Below, piece after piece: positions 11,837 to 23,395 of a stretch of DNA of 64,000 nt. Location: the NCBI RefSeq assembly GCF_003597395.2, contig NC_133782.1, forward strand, positions 9,625,102 to 9,689,101, written 5' to 3'. The translations under genes were made by a program, and so were the position numbers. Every line of letters begins with the position of its first letter. The stretch's first letter is position 1. A model generated the notes under the pieces. It was not told the origin of the DNA. It made no database searches and saw only the letters and a program-made list of their open reading frames with translations. Source of the DNA: Chelonoidis abingdonii (taxonomy: Eukaryota; Chordata; Testudines; Testudinidae).

Positions 11837-12949
11837 CTAACATTTAATGAGTGCTCAGAGAAGCAGAAGATTTACGGGTCAAGAGTGTAGCCAACGTTGA
11901 TCTATATCTGTGCCTCAGTCTTGAGCAAATGAACTAGTGAAAATAGCTTGAGAAGAATCTCTAAAAGTGAGATGTAATTAGGTTCAAATGAGCTCAGCCA
12001 CAAACTTTAGTTCTTTAGTGGACTTCTGAGAAACTGAACACACACTGAGGCTAAAGACCAGTGTCTCTCTGCTCTTGGACTCTTTGGAAGGATGATATTC
12101 TGCCTCTTTGAGACCCTTGGCCTTGGAAGATGCCTTGACACTCATGGAGTATACACTCATGATAGGCAAAAATACGAAACCCTCCTCTTCGTATTTGTCT
12201 ATTATAAAAACAGCCTTGAGAAATCGGTGTACAATGAAAGGATCAATGAAATGGGGAAGGAGATGAGATAAGGGCACATTTGTCCAAAGTACCTAAGACT
12301 TGGGAACTCAATCCATTGCTTTTCGATGGGAGTTAGGTCCTATGTCTAGATCTTTTGATTTACCCAAAACCCATTCTGCTCGAGTTTCTCCAACATGAAG
12401 ATCACAAAAAGTGATCAATTTTCCGTATATCTATTCTGAAAAAACAATATTCAAGTATCTGGAGAACTCCAAAACTACCAGAGAACTCAGAATGCCATTC
12501 TTCTCAAAGAAATGCATCTTTATAGTAAGGCAAAAATTCTTTAAGATTGAAACAAAATAAACTCTAGCGTTGTGGTTGTTGGGAGATAAGCAATTCCTTT
12601 TCTACAAACCTTCCTAAAGGTAATCCTACATAGGTATTCAGTAATAATGGCACAAACCTACTGAACATAGAGAAGCTAAAGTCGACCTGCAGTACAATTA
12701 GCAAAGGTCACAAAAAGTAAGCAGAGGAAAAGATTGAATATCTTCACACAATTTAAAATAAAAAAAAGAATTCACTTCTGTCTGAGGGCAAGCTTTTTAA
12801 ATAATTAATTCATTAAGGAAAATCGTGTCAGACCTATCCATCCAGAAGCATTGCATAACACCTGGGCCTTTATAGGAGTAACATCCCATCAAAGATTAAA
12901 ATTCTAGAAAGGTGCAAGCTTGTTTAATTTGAGATGACAGTCCTGTTCC
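11837..12949. other. Unassigned AT-rich DNA
   Basis: No gene or repeat recognised. The minus frame at 11984-12277 shows no domain. Confidence 0.45.
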
Positions 12950-13313
12950 CTCGCCTCTGACTGCCCCGACCCCTATCCACATCCTGAACTCCTCTGCTCT
13001 CTATTCAACCCCTCCTTCCCCCCATACCGCACTGCCTGGAGCACCAGTGGCTGGCGACACAACAGCTGTGCCGCCTGGCTGGAGCCAGCCACGCCACAGC
13101 CCAGCACAGAGCACTGAGTCAGGCTGGGCTCTGCAGCTGCACTGCCCAGCAGCCCAGAGCATTGTGCTGGCAGCGCAGTGTGCTGAGGCTGTGGGGAAGG
13201 GGAACTGCAGGGGAGGAGCTGGGGGCGAGCCTCCCGGGCCAGGAGCTCAGGGGCCAGACAGGAGGGTCCCGCAGGCCAGATATGGCCTGTGGGCCATAGT
13301 TTGCCCATCCCTG
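12950..13313 (-). mobile_element. hAT-like element, one terminus recognised
   Basis: Reading the minus strand from 13313 gives CAGGGATGGGCAAACTATGG, then CCCACAGGCCATATCTGG. This is a hAT-style terminus followed by GC-rich sequence. The other end was not found and no matching 8-bp TSD is visible, so the left limit is a guess. The 145-aa and 90-aa frames over this GC-rich block have no domain. Confidence 0.45.
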
Positions 13314-15022
13314 CCTTAGATTTTATCCACAGAAGGGATGCAGCACAGGCTCTGGCAGGACAAGCAGCACTGTGCAAGTCTGGTCGGGTTTGCTTTGCTA
13401 TGGTGTTCATGGATGGAGCCCTACTGTTCAGTTCATACAGGGACGGTCATGAACCAAGCTCTGAATTTTCAGCTGGAAGTTTGAGTTCCCCACCTCTCCC
13501 TCCCTTCTTGCCATTCACCAGGCTCTGTCACCAACTCATACCTCATTGTCATCTTCAGCAGGAGCTGGTAGTTTCCTACCACCTTCTATAGTCTTCTAAA
13601 TCTGGAGGGGGCATTGCAGCTCATGGATTCCCCTCTTTGAGGGAGTTTATTAGGCAGATCTCCTAATATGGTTAAATGAGGAGGCCACAGCAGCAGGAGA
13701 AAACCCTCCCTCTCCCACTGACACCAGAGGCAGGCACTAAGGTCTGGTGTGGTAGCTAAGGAACCCTTAGGAGTTCCTAGCAACTATGTGCTCCAATTAT
13801 GAGGCTTCACCTAGTAGCATATGGTTGCTAAGGAACCCTGAGGGATGGGTAAGTCAGGCACTTTTCTGGCTTCTGATTCAGAAGACTCTCCTAGGCCGAA
13901 CCCTGAAGACAGGAGATGTGGAAGCAATTACCAAATGCGCCCTGAAGGCCCAGGTATTAGTAGGAAGTGTGGGAAAAACTGGCTTATTTTCAACATATCA
14001 GATCTGAATCTGGTGTCACCGGAGTCAGTGAAAAGTACCAATAGGCCTCAATGGGAATAGGATCAGGATCCTGTATATCAGCAGTATCCTCAGCTCAAAA
14101 TGTAAAAACATTTATATAAACCACTTGCTGGAATCCTTCACTTTTTAAGATTGAAATGACAAATTAAGCTAATCAATAACACATGCCTGATTACCTCAGC
14201 ATGTCCGCACATGTACCACTGGCAATGGAGCAGAACACCAGCATGGTTCAAACTTGTAGCTTCAAAATATGATAGTTTGCTGAAAGCTATGATAAAAATA
14301 TGCCAGGATACATTAAAAATAAATGTATTTTTAAAACAATTATCCCCACCCTTTGGCTAGTGAAGATGTATATTGGCAGAGAGAGCACGAACTGTTTTGC
14401 CACCTAGACACATTTAAACCTTTATCTCCAAAGGACTGAGCAGGGACTCCAAAATGGAATGAATCACAATCAGTCAAAGCCTTTTTTGTTCATAAGAAGT
14501 ATTTTCTGGTACACAATATTTTTTTTTACTGTTATATTGTAGCTAATTCCGAGAGAGATTATTTCTTCCTTGTGATCTGCTTTTAGAATGTAAGTAAAAG
14601 ATTAAAACCCTTGGAGGCAAAAAAAAAAAAAAACCCTCAAAGGAGTTGTTAAATGTTCAGAAAGGCAGGGGGGGAAGAAAGAAAAAAGCATATCTGGAGG
14701 TGTTGTGAAAGTAGTTTGGTTGTAGCTTCACTGTCTTTGTTTTGGTTGATGTGTCATACACAGTTTTACAGTTCACTCTGTATGCAGTTAGCCTTTGAAG
14801 CAGCATTTTGAGAACAAATCCACTATCATTCTTTGGTTCTCCATTACCAAGAGCTGTTTTTTATTACAGCAGAATGAGCAAAGAGAATCTTTATGAAGAA
14901 CATTACAAAGCAAAATTCAAAGACTAATTTGGCTAATTTGGGTGAGGAAGTGTTGTGAAAACAGTAGACAAGTTTCTGTGGCCCTCATCACTGGACTGAG
15001 TGCCTCACAGACAGTGAATTTC
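13314..15022. other. Unassigned DNA with poly-A run and small imperfect repeats
   Basis: TAGCTAAGGAACCCTTAGG near 13752 recurs as TTGCTAAGGAACCCTGAGG near 13826. A poly-A run lies at 14619-14633. A weak CATTGAAGTCAATG-family copy may lie at 14010-14070. No gene seen. Confidence 0.4.
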
Positions 15023-15135
15023 TCCTCACAATCCCTTTTGGAGGTAGAAAAGTAGCATTGGTCTTATTTTACAGTTGGAAACTGAGGCAAGAAGAGACTT
15101 ATGTTATTTGTCCAAAGTCACACAGCCAGGAACTA
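15023..15135 (-). repeat. MIR-type SINE fragment
   Basis: TATTTTACAGTTGGAAACTG, AGGCAAGAAGAGACTTATGT and CCAAAGTCACACAGCCAGG together are the reverse complement of the MIR core. Confidence 0.7.
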
Positions 15136-15305
15136 CATTCCTTTCTCTCCTCAAACAAAGATTTAAGTGGGATTTAAGTGATGCACAGGCCTCATACCGG
15201 CCCAGAAATGAATTTCACCCAAAGTGAATAAACATATGGCATCAATACATCTTGAGGCCATGTTGGGTATAAGGCAGCAAAAAAACAAAAAAAAAAAACA
15301 CAAAC

Positions 15306-15694
15306 AAAAAAATATAACGAAGTATTAATGTAGGGTTCTGAATGGTACAGCTATTCAGCAAAAAAACCAAACCAAAACAAAAAAACCTGCAGGAGCAAGT
15401 CTCAGAGCCCAGGTCAATTGACTTGGGCTCTTGCTGAGGGGTTACAAATAGCAATGGAGACATTTGGCTTCTGGCTGCAGCCCAGGCTCTGAGACCCTCG
15501 CCAGGCTTCGGAACCAGGGTCCAGCCCAAACTGGAATGTTTACACTAGTATTTTTAGCCCCGCAGCAGGAGCCCAAGTCAGTTGACCTGATATAGGCTCT
15601 GAGACTTGCTCCTGCAGGGTTTTTTTGTTGTTGTTGTTGAATAGCTGTACCCTTTGGAACCCTACATTAATACTTCATTATATTCATTTTTTTT
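15306..15694. repeat. Long inverted repeat (MITE-like palindrome)
   Basis: Arm 15306-15462 pairs with arm 15533-15694 in inverted orientation, with about 70 bp between. Matching blocks include GAAGTATTAATGTAGGGTTC / TACATTAATACTTC, ACAGCTATTCA / GAATAGCTGT and CTGCAGGAGCAAGTCTCAGA / AGACTTGCTCCTGCAG. Outside lie A-rich (left) and T-rich (right) runs that extend the palindrome. The centre resembles the GTCTACAC MITE family. No coding sequence. Confidence 0.75.
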
Positions 15695-16088
15695 ACAGTT
15701 TATTTAAAATGAGCAATGAAAATATGCAAATCTGGTCTTTGCAATCTACACGGGCTCACAGCTGATTCGGACCACATTGTAAAATTGTGGTCTGCAGTGC
15801 CTCTCTGTGCTCCCTGCTCATGCCTGCACCACCATCTGACAGCAATCTGTCACCATCTGACAGCAACCCCCTCCTCTAAATAGGGCAATGTTTCACTGCA
15901 AAAGGTTGCAATCTACTTTTATCCCATGCTATCCTTACAAGCTCACAGATATTTGTGAGATGCCTGTAATTGCTGTTCCTTTATGTTGATGGCATGGATT
16001 AACACCCACACAAGGTCTGTAATCCCTTAATAACACTTTGCACTTAGCATCTTTCACCCAGACACTTGGATATGTTAATTAATGAAGG

Positions 16089-16450
16089 CTGGAGCTGATC
16101 AAAATTCAAAGCTTCCGTTCCATGAAAAATTCCAACATTTTAAAAAAATTCCTTCTGTACCAAATTATCCAAATTGCCCAAGAAAAGACATTTCTAAAAT
16201 AAATAATAAAAGTGTTTCAGAAATATCAAAACAACTTTATCAAACCATTTCATCTTTATCACTTTGACATATATTATGACTAATATAAATTATAATGTGA
16301 TATCAAAGTTGAAACAAAAAGCACCTCAATAATTTCATATTGAAAATGTTGTTGAAATTGATAAATTCCCATGAAATGTTTTGATTTTGTCAAATCAAGC
16401 ATTTTCCAGTGGAAAAAACTGTTCTGTTGGGAATTTTTTTCAACTAGCTC
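16089..16450. repeat. AT-rich MITE-like repeat (GAGCTGGTCAAAA family)
   Basis: Left end TGGAGCTGATCAAAATTC and right end AATTTTTTTCAACTAGCTCT form imperfect inverted termini. Possible flanking duplications are ATGAAG (left) and ATGAGG (right). Assigned to the same group as 38133-38393. Confidence 0.45.
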
Positions 16451-18563
16451 TCATGAGGATCTACATCACCACTCTGACGCAGGTGGCGTTATAACCATTT
16501 TACAGATGGTGAAAACAAGACAGTTGGTTCCATTCTACCATCCTTACTTGTACTGAGCAGTCCCTTATTTCATGAGAAATCTATTAAATTCAGTGAGATT
16601 ACTTGCAAAATAAAAGGTCTTTGTGAGAAGCGGGGCAGGGAAGAAATTGGTCAGAAAACCACGACAAGGGCAGATGTGCCTAGTGGTAGAAGCAGGAGTC
16701 ATGCCTAGTGGTTGGAACAGGAGTCGGTAGCCAGAAATAGGAGCCCAAGGTCAGATGCCAAAGCCAAGGGTCAGAGTCAAAGCCAGAAGTTAGGAATTGG
16801 AGCCAAGGGTCAGAGACGGGTTACCTGGAGTGAGGCACGGAAGACAGGAACAGGGCTGGAACAAGGATGGGGACAAGCAGGTGCAGGAACTAACAGTCAT
16901 GGGCAAAAGCTTTGAACAGCCAGTGAACTGCTGCTGCTGTTGCTGCAGAGTTTAAGAACTGGTCAGCTAACTCTGGTTACACTACCTGAGTGGTGGGAAA
17001 TCAGGCAGCTGGTGTACTACAGGGCAGCTGTACACATAAGGTTGCCCAGAGATGGGCTCTACTGCAAGCCCTGATTCCTGGACTCTTAGAGATTAAGTGA
17101 TTGGACACAAGTCAGAGTCAATGGCACAGCCAGAAACAGAAAATATGAAACACACTTTGTCTGGGGATCTAACCACAGTGAAAATGAATCCGCTTCCATG
17201 TTGACCAGTGAGAGTCCACTGATTATAGTGAAATGACTCCTGATTTAGACTTGTGTGGTGCCACACAAGTGTTTGGGTTTATGGCTATCAAAGGGAAAAG
17301 AAATCCCCAATATCAGTGCAACTGGTTATTCTGGCCCTCTTTTTGATTTCATAAATGCAAATTAAAAATACTTATCTGCTGTAAAAAGACTTGGCATGTT
17401 TAAATAACTATTATCCTTTAAATATATTCCAGTGATGTAGGAATCATTATTCTAACAGATAGAATAGGCATTAAATCCACAGGGGAGTCATTAAAAGATG
17501 GCTATTTCTCTCTGTTTGACCAAAGCAGCAGTTATAATGTATTTATTCAGGATTTACCAAATGGAATTCAATTAGAAATGAAACGGCATTAAACTGAGTA
17601 ATTCCTATTGTATTTGTCTGACACACAGGAATGGCATGACCTGAAAAGTTAAAAGGAACAGGATTCATCTGAGCCATTTGGATTCTGTAGCACTTGTTGA
17701 CAGAATGTCACTAAACTGATGTACATCCTACTTAACTTCTTAATCACCTGCTTAACACCTGTAGTAAAAATAAGGACCACACAGGTTTATTGATATTATG
17801 TGGTGAAGTCATACCTTAATATGAATAATCCCCTAACATTCACTGTATTAAAAGCCATGTTTGAGTCAGGTGCTCAGATATAATTGTATTTTAAATAACA
17901 AGGAAGAATTAAGTACTATATAGTAACTTGTTTTTCTGGTACTTCCCCCCCCCCGCAAGTGATAGTGAGATTTCATGGGACTTAAAGCAATTTGCTCTGT
18001 TTTGGTTTGGTGCTGGAATGAGTGTGTGTGTTTATACAACATTTATATTTATACACATACAAAATACACACATACGTAAGCAGGTCACATGTCTAAAACA
18101 TTGCATATTGACAATGTAGGAGTGTATGAGTGAGAGTCACAAAATTATTATTCACAAAATAAATAGCTTCACTATTTTTCATACCACCTCTTTGAAGAGA
18201 GCAGATTGTGGGAATTTTCCCTTGATGATCCGAGAGGAATATGTATTCACCTCACTGAGCACAAGATGTCACTATTAATCAACAAAATTCCACCCATAAG
18301 GGCATTTACCTGGCTGTGTCTAGGCTGTGTCTTTTAAAAAAGGACAACAATTTAGAGATGTTATCTGGCATATGTTAAATATGCAGGAAAACAAAGTGGC
18401 AGTATTGGGCCATCAGGTGAAGCGAGTGCTCTGGTAGATTTATGACCTCTATTAAAGAACTGGCCAGCACTCAGTTACCTTACCCATTACTGCAATACTT
18501 CCCCAATAAAATATTGTATTAAAGTAGTAATTATAGTAGCAGACCTCATACAATGCAAATATA
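16451..18563. other. Mostly unassigned; split MIR-like pieces and a degenerate GGTCAGAG-rich block
   Basis: Short MIR-like pieces (minus) occur near 16495-16525 (CATTTTACAGATGGTGAAAA) and 17088-17150 (GAGATTAAGTGATTGGACAC, then CACAGCCAGAAACAG). Between them, 16660-16900 is a purine-rich block in which AGCCAAGGGTCAGAG and AGGAGTC recur. This may be one old MIR split by an insertion, but I could not delimit it. No gene seen. Confidence 0.35.
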
Positions 18564-19157
18564 CCGAGACAGATTAAGATTTACTCGGCCCTGGGCACAA
18601 AGAACATTTGGGGCCCCCGCACCTCATTACAAACCCATGCCCACCCACTTTTTAACCTGAGCATAGTTTTGGGGGCAGGAGGCCGCATTGCTCCCCCAAA
18701 CTGCAAGCCTCGGGTAGGTGCAGAGTAGTGCTGGCAGCCGGGGGTGTGGGGGAAGGTTTAGATTTTCCTCATCAGGATGCCCATTCCCTCTCTGTGGACC
18801 CACCCTTCCTCTTCCCCCTGAGGCACTGCCCCCTGGAGCCAGGTAGTGGTAAGAGCTGCCTGGGGAGCTCCAGACCCTCCGCATGTCTAGATGGTGTGTC
18901 CTGGGAGCCAGGACATGGACTGGTGGCCCCTCTTGGGCCCCCTGGCCTCCCACTCAGGGCAGGTGGAGGATCTGGGGCTTCTTACAGCAGCCTGGGTGGG
19001 TCTCACCACTCACAGCTTTGAGCATGGCCGGGGCAGGGCCTTGGGCAGAGGGGAAGAGGAGGGTGGGGCCACATTCCAGTGCTCCTGCCAGGGACCCCCA
19101 AATTGGCTGGGGCCCTTGGGAGCAGGCCCCAAAGGCCAGTGCATTAATCTGCCACTG
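18564..19157. mobile_element. hAT-type MITE with perfect 8-bp TSD
   Basis: The left terminus CCGAGACAGATTAA matches the inverted right terminus CAGTGGCAGATTAA. Both sides carry CAAATATA (18556-18563 and 19158-19165), an exact 8-bp TSD, and the identity extends to TGCAAATATA counting the element's last two bases. The 594-bp interior is GC-rich and has no transposase, so the copy is non-autonomous. The frames of 68-131 aa inside are chance products of GC-rich DNA. Confidence 0.8.
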
Positions 19158-19165
19158 CAAATATA

Positions 19166-20127
19166 AGCTTCATTTTTTAAAAGCAGCAAGTCACATTTCA
19201 TATTTATGTATCTGGAGCACAGAATTACATCAGGCTCCCTTAGTTTTACTTTTTACTCTTTCCTGTAAGCAGTGCTGATTATCTCCAGAGACCTGATCCT
19301 GGCAGACCTTAAGCACGTATATAACTTCACTCAGTCCAATTAGTCTCCAAAGCTCCAGTTCAGCAAGACATTAAGCACATGCTTAAATTCACTGTTGAAT
19401 ATGAATGAGATGCTGAAATGGAGCCTGATTATAGTGGAATTACTTATGTGAGGAATGTTATGCCCAGGCCTAAGTGTTTGCAGGATTGGGACCCAACTAA
19501 CAAACAACAAGATGACAATATAAGAACTTGATCCTTCAAACTCTTCCTCACTCTACAGCTTCAAGAATAATTAGGTTTTGTTCCTGGCAATTCTGAAAAA
19601 TTGAATGAAAAATTAGCTGCAAATCGACCCATAACAAAACATTTGATTTTCAAGCTTTTTAAAAACTATTGAAATGAAGAGTCAATTTGAATTGAAATAT
19701 TAAAATATTTCCAAAATGCATAAATGAAATTTTAGCTCTTTTCTAATTTTTAATCAGGTCCCCCCAAAAAATATTTGGCATATTTTTGGATCAACTGAAT
19801 CTGCATTTATTGATGGAAAAAAAATTCAGCTGAATAATATTGCCCAGCTCTCCCCTGCATAAATACTCTTTACATAAGAAGTCCCATTGAAATCAGTGAG
19901 AGTAAGGGATATTCATGTGAATAATGGTTGCAGAATCAGTCCCAAAATGCGCAATTGAATACAATTGCATTTTGAAAAAAATCTGGATGAAATTGGTGGT
20001 ACCAAAAGATACATTAAATAGTATGGGAATACTTTAAAAAGTCAAGAGGCATTCAGTTTTGATAAGGAACAAACTGTAGTAGATTCAAAAGGAAAATAAT
20101 GCTTTAGACCAATATTTTCATAATAAT
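19166..20127. other. AT-rich DNA, partly an old GAGCTGGTCAAAA-family repeat
   Basis: Text at about 19580-19850 (runs of AAAATT, ending GCCCAGCTCT) looks like a degraded copy of the AT-rich family at 38133-38393. A CATTGAAGTCAATG-type motif lies at 19880-19945. No gene seen. Confidence 0.35.
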
Positions 20128-20319
20128 AATAGGAGACATACCTATCTCCTAGAACTGGAAGGGACCTTGACAGGTCATTGAGTCCAGCCCCCTACCTTCA
20201 CTAGCAGGACCAAGTACTGATTTTTGCCCCAGATCCCTAAGTGGCTCCCTCAAGGATTGAGCTCATAACCCCGGGTTTAGCAGGCCAATGCTCAAACCAC
20301 TAAGCTCTCTCTCCCCCCA
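20128..20319 (-). mobile_element. tRNA-derived SINE with CR1-like tail
   Basis: On the minus strand the sequence starts GGGGGGAGAGAGAGCTTAGT, then GGTTTGAGCATTGGCCTGC, giving a pol III A box (GAGCTTAGTGG) and a B box (TGAGCTCAATCC). The other end (CTAGAACTGGAAGGGACCTT on plus) is a CR1 3' terminus, as expected for reptile SINEs that use CR1 machinery. This is a SINE and not a tRNA gene: the acceptor stem does not pair and the tail continues past 70 nt. Confidence 0.85.
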
Positions 20320-22924
20320 CAAAAGTGGTTAGTATTTTTGAGTACTCACTTGATTTCCTTAAAGGGACTGATTTTCAGAGAATGCTGAATACTCACATGC
20401 TGAAAACTGGGTTTGCTTGAAGTATCTCAGATTAGGCACCTAAAATCACTAGTCACTTCTGAAAATCTTGACTTCAGATTAGAATACAATAAGTGCTTGG
20501 CCTTATATATGAAAACTTCATAACCACCACCTAGCACAACCTCAAGATTTTTTTTAAAAAATGTATAAATGAAAGCATTAGTTTAAGGACAAAAATAGAT
20601 GCACTTGGCTGTTATCTAACTATTTAGATGTTCATAAAAAAGGCAAACATATGATAAAAATCCCACTGGACAGTGATGTCCTCTTTGGAGTGTTGAGAAG
20701 CAGATGGTGGGGTTTTTTGCTTGTTTGTTTTAAACAAAACAAAAGGGCAAGGAGGCAGATGCTTGCAGTTTCCACAAAAGAACAATGGTAACCGATAAAT
20801 TCAGACAAACTTTTGCTGACTGGTGGAATATATTATTTCTGTGTAAAAATAATTACTTAAAAATATGTCTAGGAAATAGCCTGCAGTTCGATTAAATTAT
20901 TTTTATAACCATCATCCTCTTCACATCAATCCAAAAGCAACTCCAAGACAAAACATGAAACAAAAGCTCATGGGGGTGAAACCATCATGTGAAAACACAG
21001 GATAGAAAAACAAATTCTGTACTGAAATGTTTAAGTCAAAACAAATGTGGATGTGAAACATAATTTCAAAGCATTAAGAGATGCAATTTTAGATACCTAA
21101 GATGCATGTTAATTAGTATTTATTCTTTGTCTATAGGGTTAACTGCTGCAGAAATACCAAGATAATTGCTGAACGTTATGTATTATCACCACAAATCTTG
21201 CTCATAGACCTTTTTATGCACAATTCATGCTTAGAAACTGTCTGACATACAGAGGGACCATGGACATTTCCCATGTATAATTTAAGAACCAAAAATACCA
21301 CACACTTTTTTGCTTTTATAGATCAGCCTGAAAAATTCACTATGGCAAAAGGTTATGGAGTCATACATGGCAGGATAGGGGTAATCACATTATGCTTTGA
21401 GGTGTATCTGATCACAGCAGGAATTCTGCACTTCTCATCTTATGGACAGCAACTCATAATTGGCCAGGTGAATTACTGTAAGGGAGAAATTTTCCTCTGG
21501 AGCATGAGGCATTGACATGGTATTTGTCACACATGAGCAGATATGCCTGGTATAAACTGGTGCAGTTCTATTCATGTCAACTGAACTGTGCCAACTGATG
21601 TCAAGAATTTGGCCCTATAGTCCTAACATCAAAATTTGATAATGTCACAAACAAGTCATCCTTCTGGTTTCCTTCACTATTGAAATGTAGTTACTACCAT
21701 TCCAAAACATTTAGGGCAGGAAATGAAGAGTAGCAAATACCACTGAAAGTACAGTGAGGAATTTAATGAGACAAACATACTACTGACCAAATACAGTTAA
21801 AACCTCCTTCCTAGAAAAATGTGGCAGGGGTTTTGCATGTTCAGAAGCCATCAAGGCCTCATTTTGAGGCCTGATCTGAATGCTGGCACTTCTACCAGCA
21901 CAGGGCCTATATGATGATACCATCTGGGTCAACACCAGGAATTCAAGCAGGGGCTTTCAAAGATGAACACATGAGTGTGTCTACAACTTGAGCTAAAGAG
22001 CCAAGTCTGACATTTGTAACAGATCCATCCTCCTCTGTGGATCAGGCACAGAGAAGGGGACACATACACGCACTAACCAGTGGGGGTACACCTACATGCG
22101 TCATACTGGGGCAATTTTGTCAAAGAAGGAAGACTGCCACCTACTGAATCCACAGAACCCTGATATTTCCTGAAGGCTTCTTAAAAAGTACCGATCAGAC
22201 CCAACCCCCTCAAAGAAGTTGGTGCAATCTAGCAGGATCCAAATATTAGGTGCTGTTGCTGCACACTATTCCTACTACATATTTTCCATTCAAATTGTAT
22301 AAACAAATATATTTTGCTTTTGGGCACCACCACTTCTGCCCAGCCTCATGCACGGTGAAGCCTGGTCCCAATAGCTTTTAGAGTCCAGGACTGGAAACCA
22401 CCTCAAGACATCAGAAGGGGAGGGTTTCTAGAAGACATCAGAAGGGGAAGATTTCTTCTGCTATAGTGTTTTCAGCACCCACAGGCCTTCTGAAACTTCA
22501 GATACAGAGTTCCTTGAAGGAGACTTTAAGAAACAAAAGAGGAGCAGTCACTGAGGTCTTTTGCTTCTGGCTTTCTCCATTCCTAAAGTGTATCTTCCCA
22601 GAAGGGCCAACAGCTTCCAGGCTGCCCTGGGGGCAGATTTCAAATTTATGTTTGATTCTGAAAATGCCAGAGAAAATCCACACTTTTGAGCTCTATTTGG
22701 ACCTGAAAGCAGAACATCCCTAAGAAGGCGGCTGGTTAATTGAACCATTGACTCATCCTGTGGACTTCTGAATTAGTCCTGGGACTTGTGTGGACTTGAG
22801 GCACTTAAAGAGTCAGATCAAGACCACAGCCTGAACATGAGGTGCTACTGCTGAGCTGAGCCTTTCCAGGCTAACAAGTTACAAAAAACATACAGAAGAG
22901 GGATGGGCCTAGGATTTAGGCCCT
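20320..22924. other. Unassigned DNA with two minor repeats
   Basis: At 20355-20480 lies a copy of the GATTTTCAGA...CTTCTGAAAATC palindromic repeat seen elsewhere in the window. A 27-bp unit (AAGACATCAGAAGGGGA...) is repeated twice at 22405-22457. No gene seen. Confidence 0.4.
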
Positions 22925-23007
22925 GGATAGGGACTCAGGAGAGCTAGATTCAATTCCCCCTTCAGCTACAGACTCCCTGCGTGACCCTGAGGCAAGTCGC
23001 AATCTCT
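22925..23007 (+). repeat. MIR-type SINE, 5' part
   Basis: GGACTCAGGAGAGCTAGATT, CAATTCCCCCTTCAGCTACA and GTGACCCTGAGGCAAGTC match the 5' and core region of MIR-type SINEs. It continues at 23263 after an insertion. Confidence 0.7.
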
Positions 23008-23259
23008 GGGTACATCGACATAGTCTGCAGCAGCCTGCCTTCCAGCCTAGGTTGAGGGGCTCAAGCTATCATGTTAAAAATAGCTGCGCAGACAGCGCTT
23101 TGAAATTGCAGCTCAGGCTGGAGCCTGGACTCTGAAGTCCACCAGCCTTGCTAGGCCACAGAGCTCAAGCCGCAGCAGCAACACAGATTGTTTAGTATGA
23201 GCCTGAGTCTGTCAACCCAGCCTGGAAGGCTCGCTGCCATGGACTTTGTAGACATACCC
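23008..23259. mobile_element. Harbinger-like MITE with 3-bp TSD inside a MIR
   Basis: The 252-bp element begins GGGTACATCGACAT and ends TTGTAGACATACCC. TCT stands on both sides (23005-23007 and 23260-23262), and removing the element rejoins the MIR text AATCTCT + GTGTTCC. A 3-bp TSD and GGGTA termini suit the PIF/Harbinger superfamily. No coding sequence. Confidence 0.75.
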
Positions 23260-23262
23260 TCT

Positions 23263-23395
23263 GTGTTCCAGTTCCTCATCTGTAAAATGGGGAGGACAAT
23301 AATTCCTGGTCTCACAGGGAGGTTGTGAAGATAAACTCATTAATATGTGAGGGACTCAGAGACTGAACTGATGGGTATATACGGAGAGTACATTA
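23263..23395 (+). repeat. MIR-type SINE, 3' part
   Basis: CTCATCTGTAAAATGGGGAG, CTCACAGGGAGGTTGTGAAG and ATAAACTCATTAATATG are the core and tail of the MIR begun at 22925. Confidence 0.75.

Noticed and set aside
20245..20319. Possible tRNA gene on the minus strand (A and B boxes)
   Set aside because: No acceptor stem pairing, and the sequence runs on into a CR1-like tail, so it is a SINE head.
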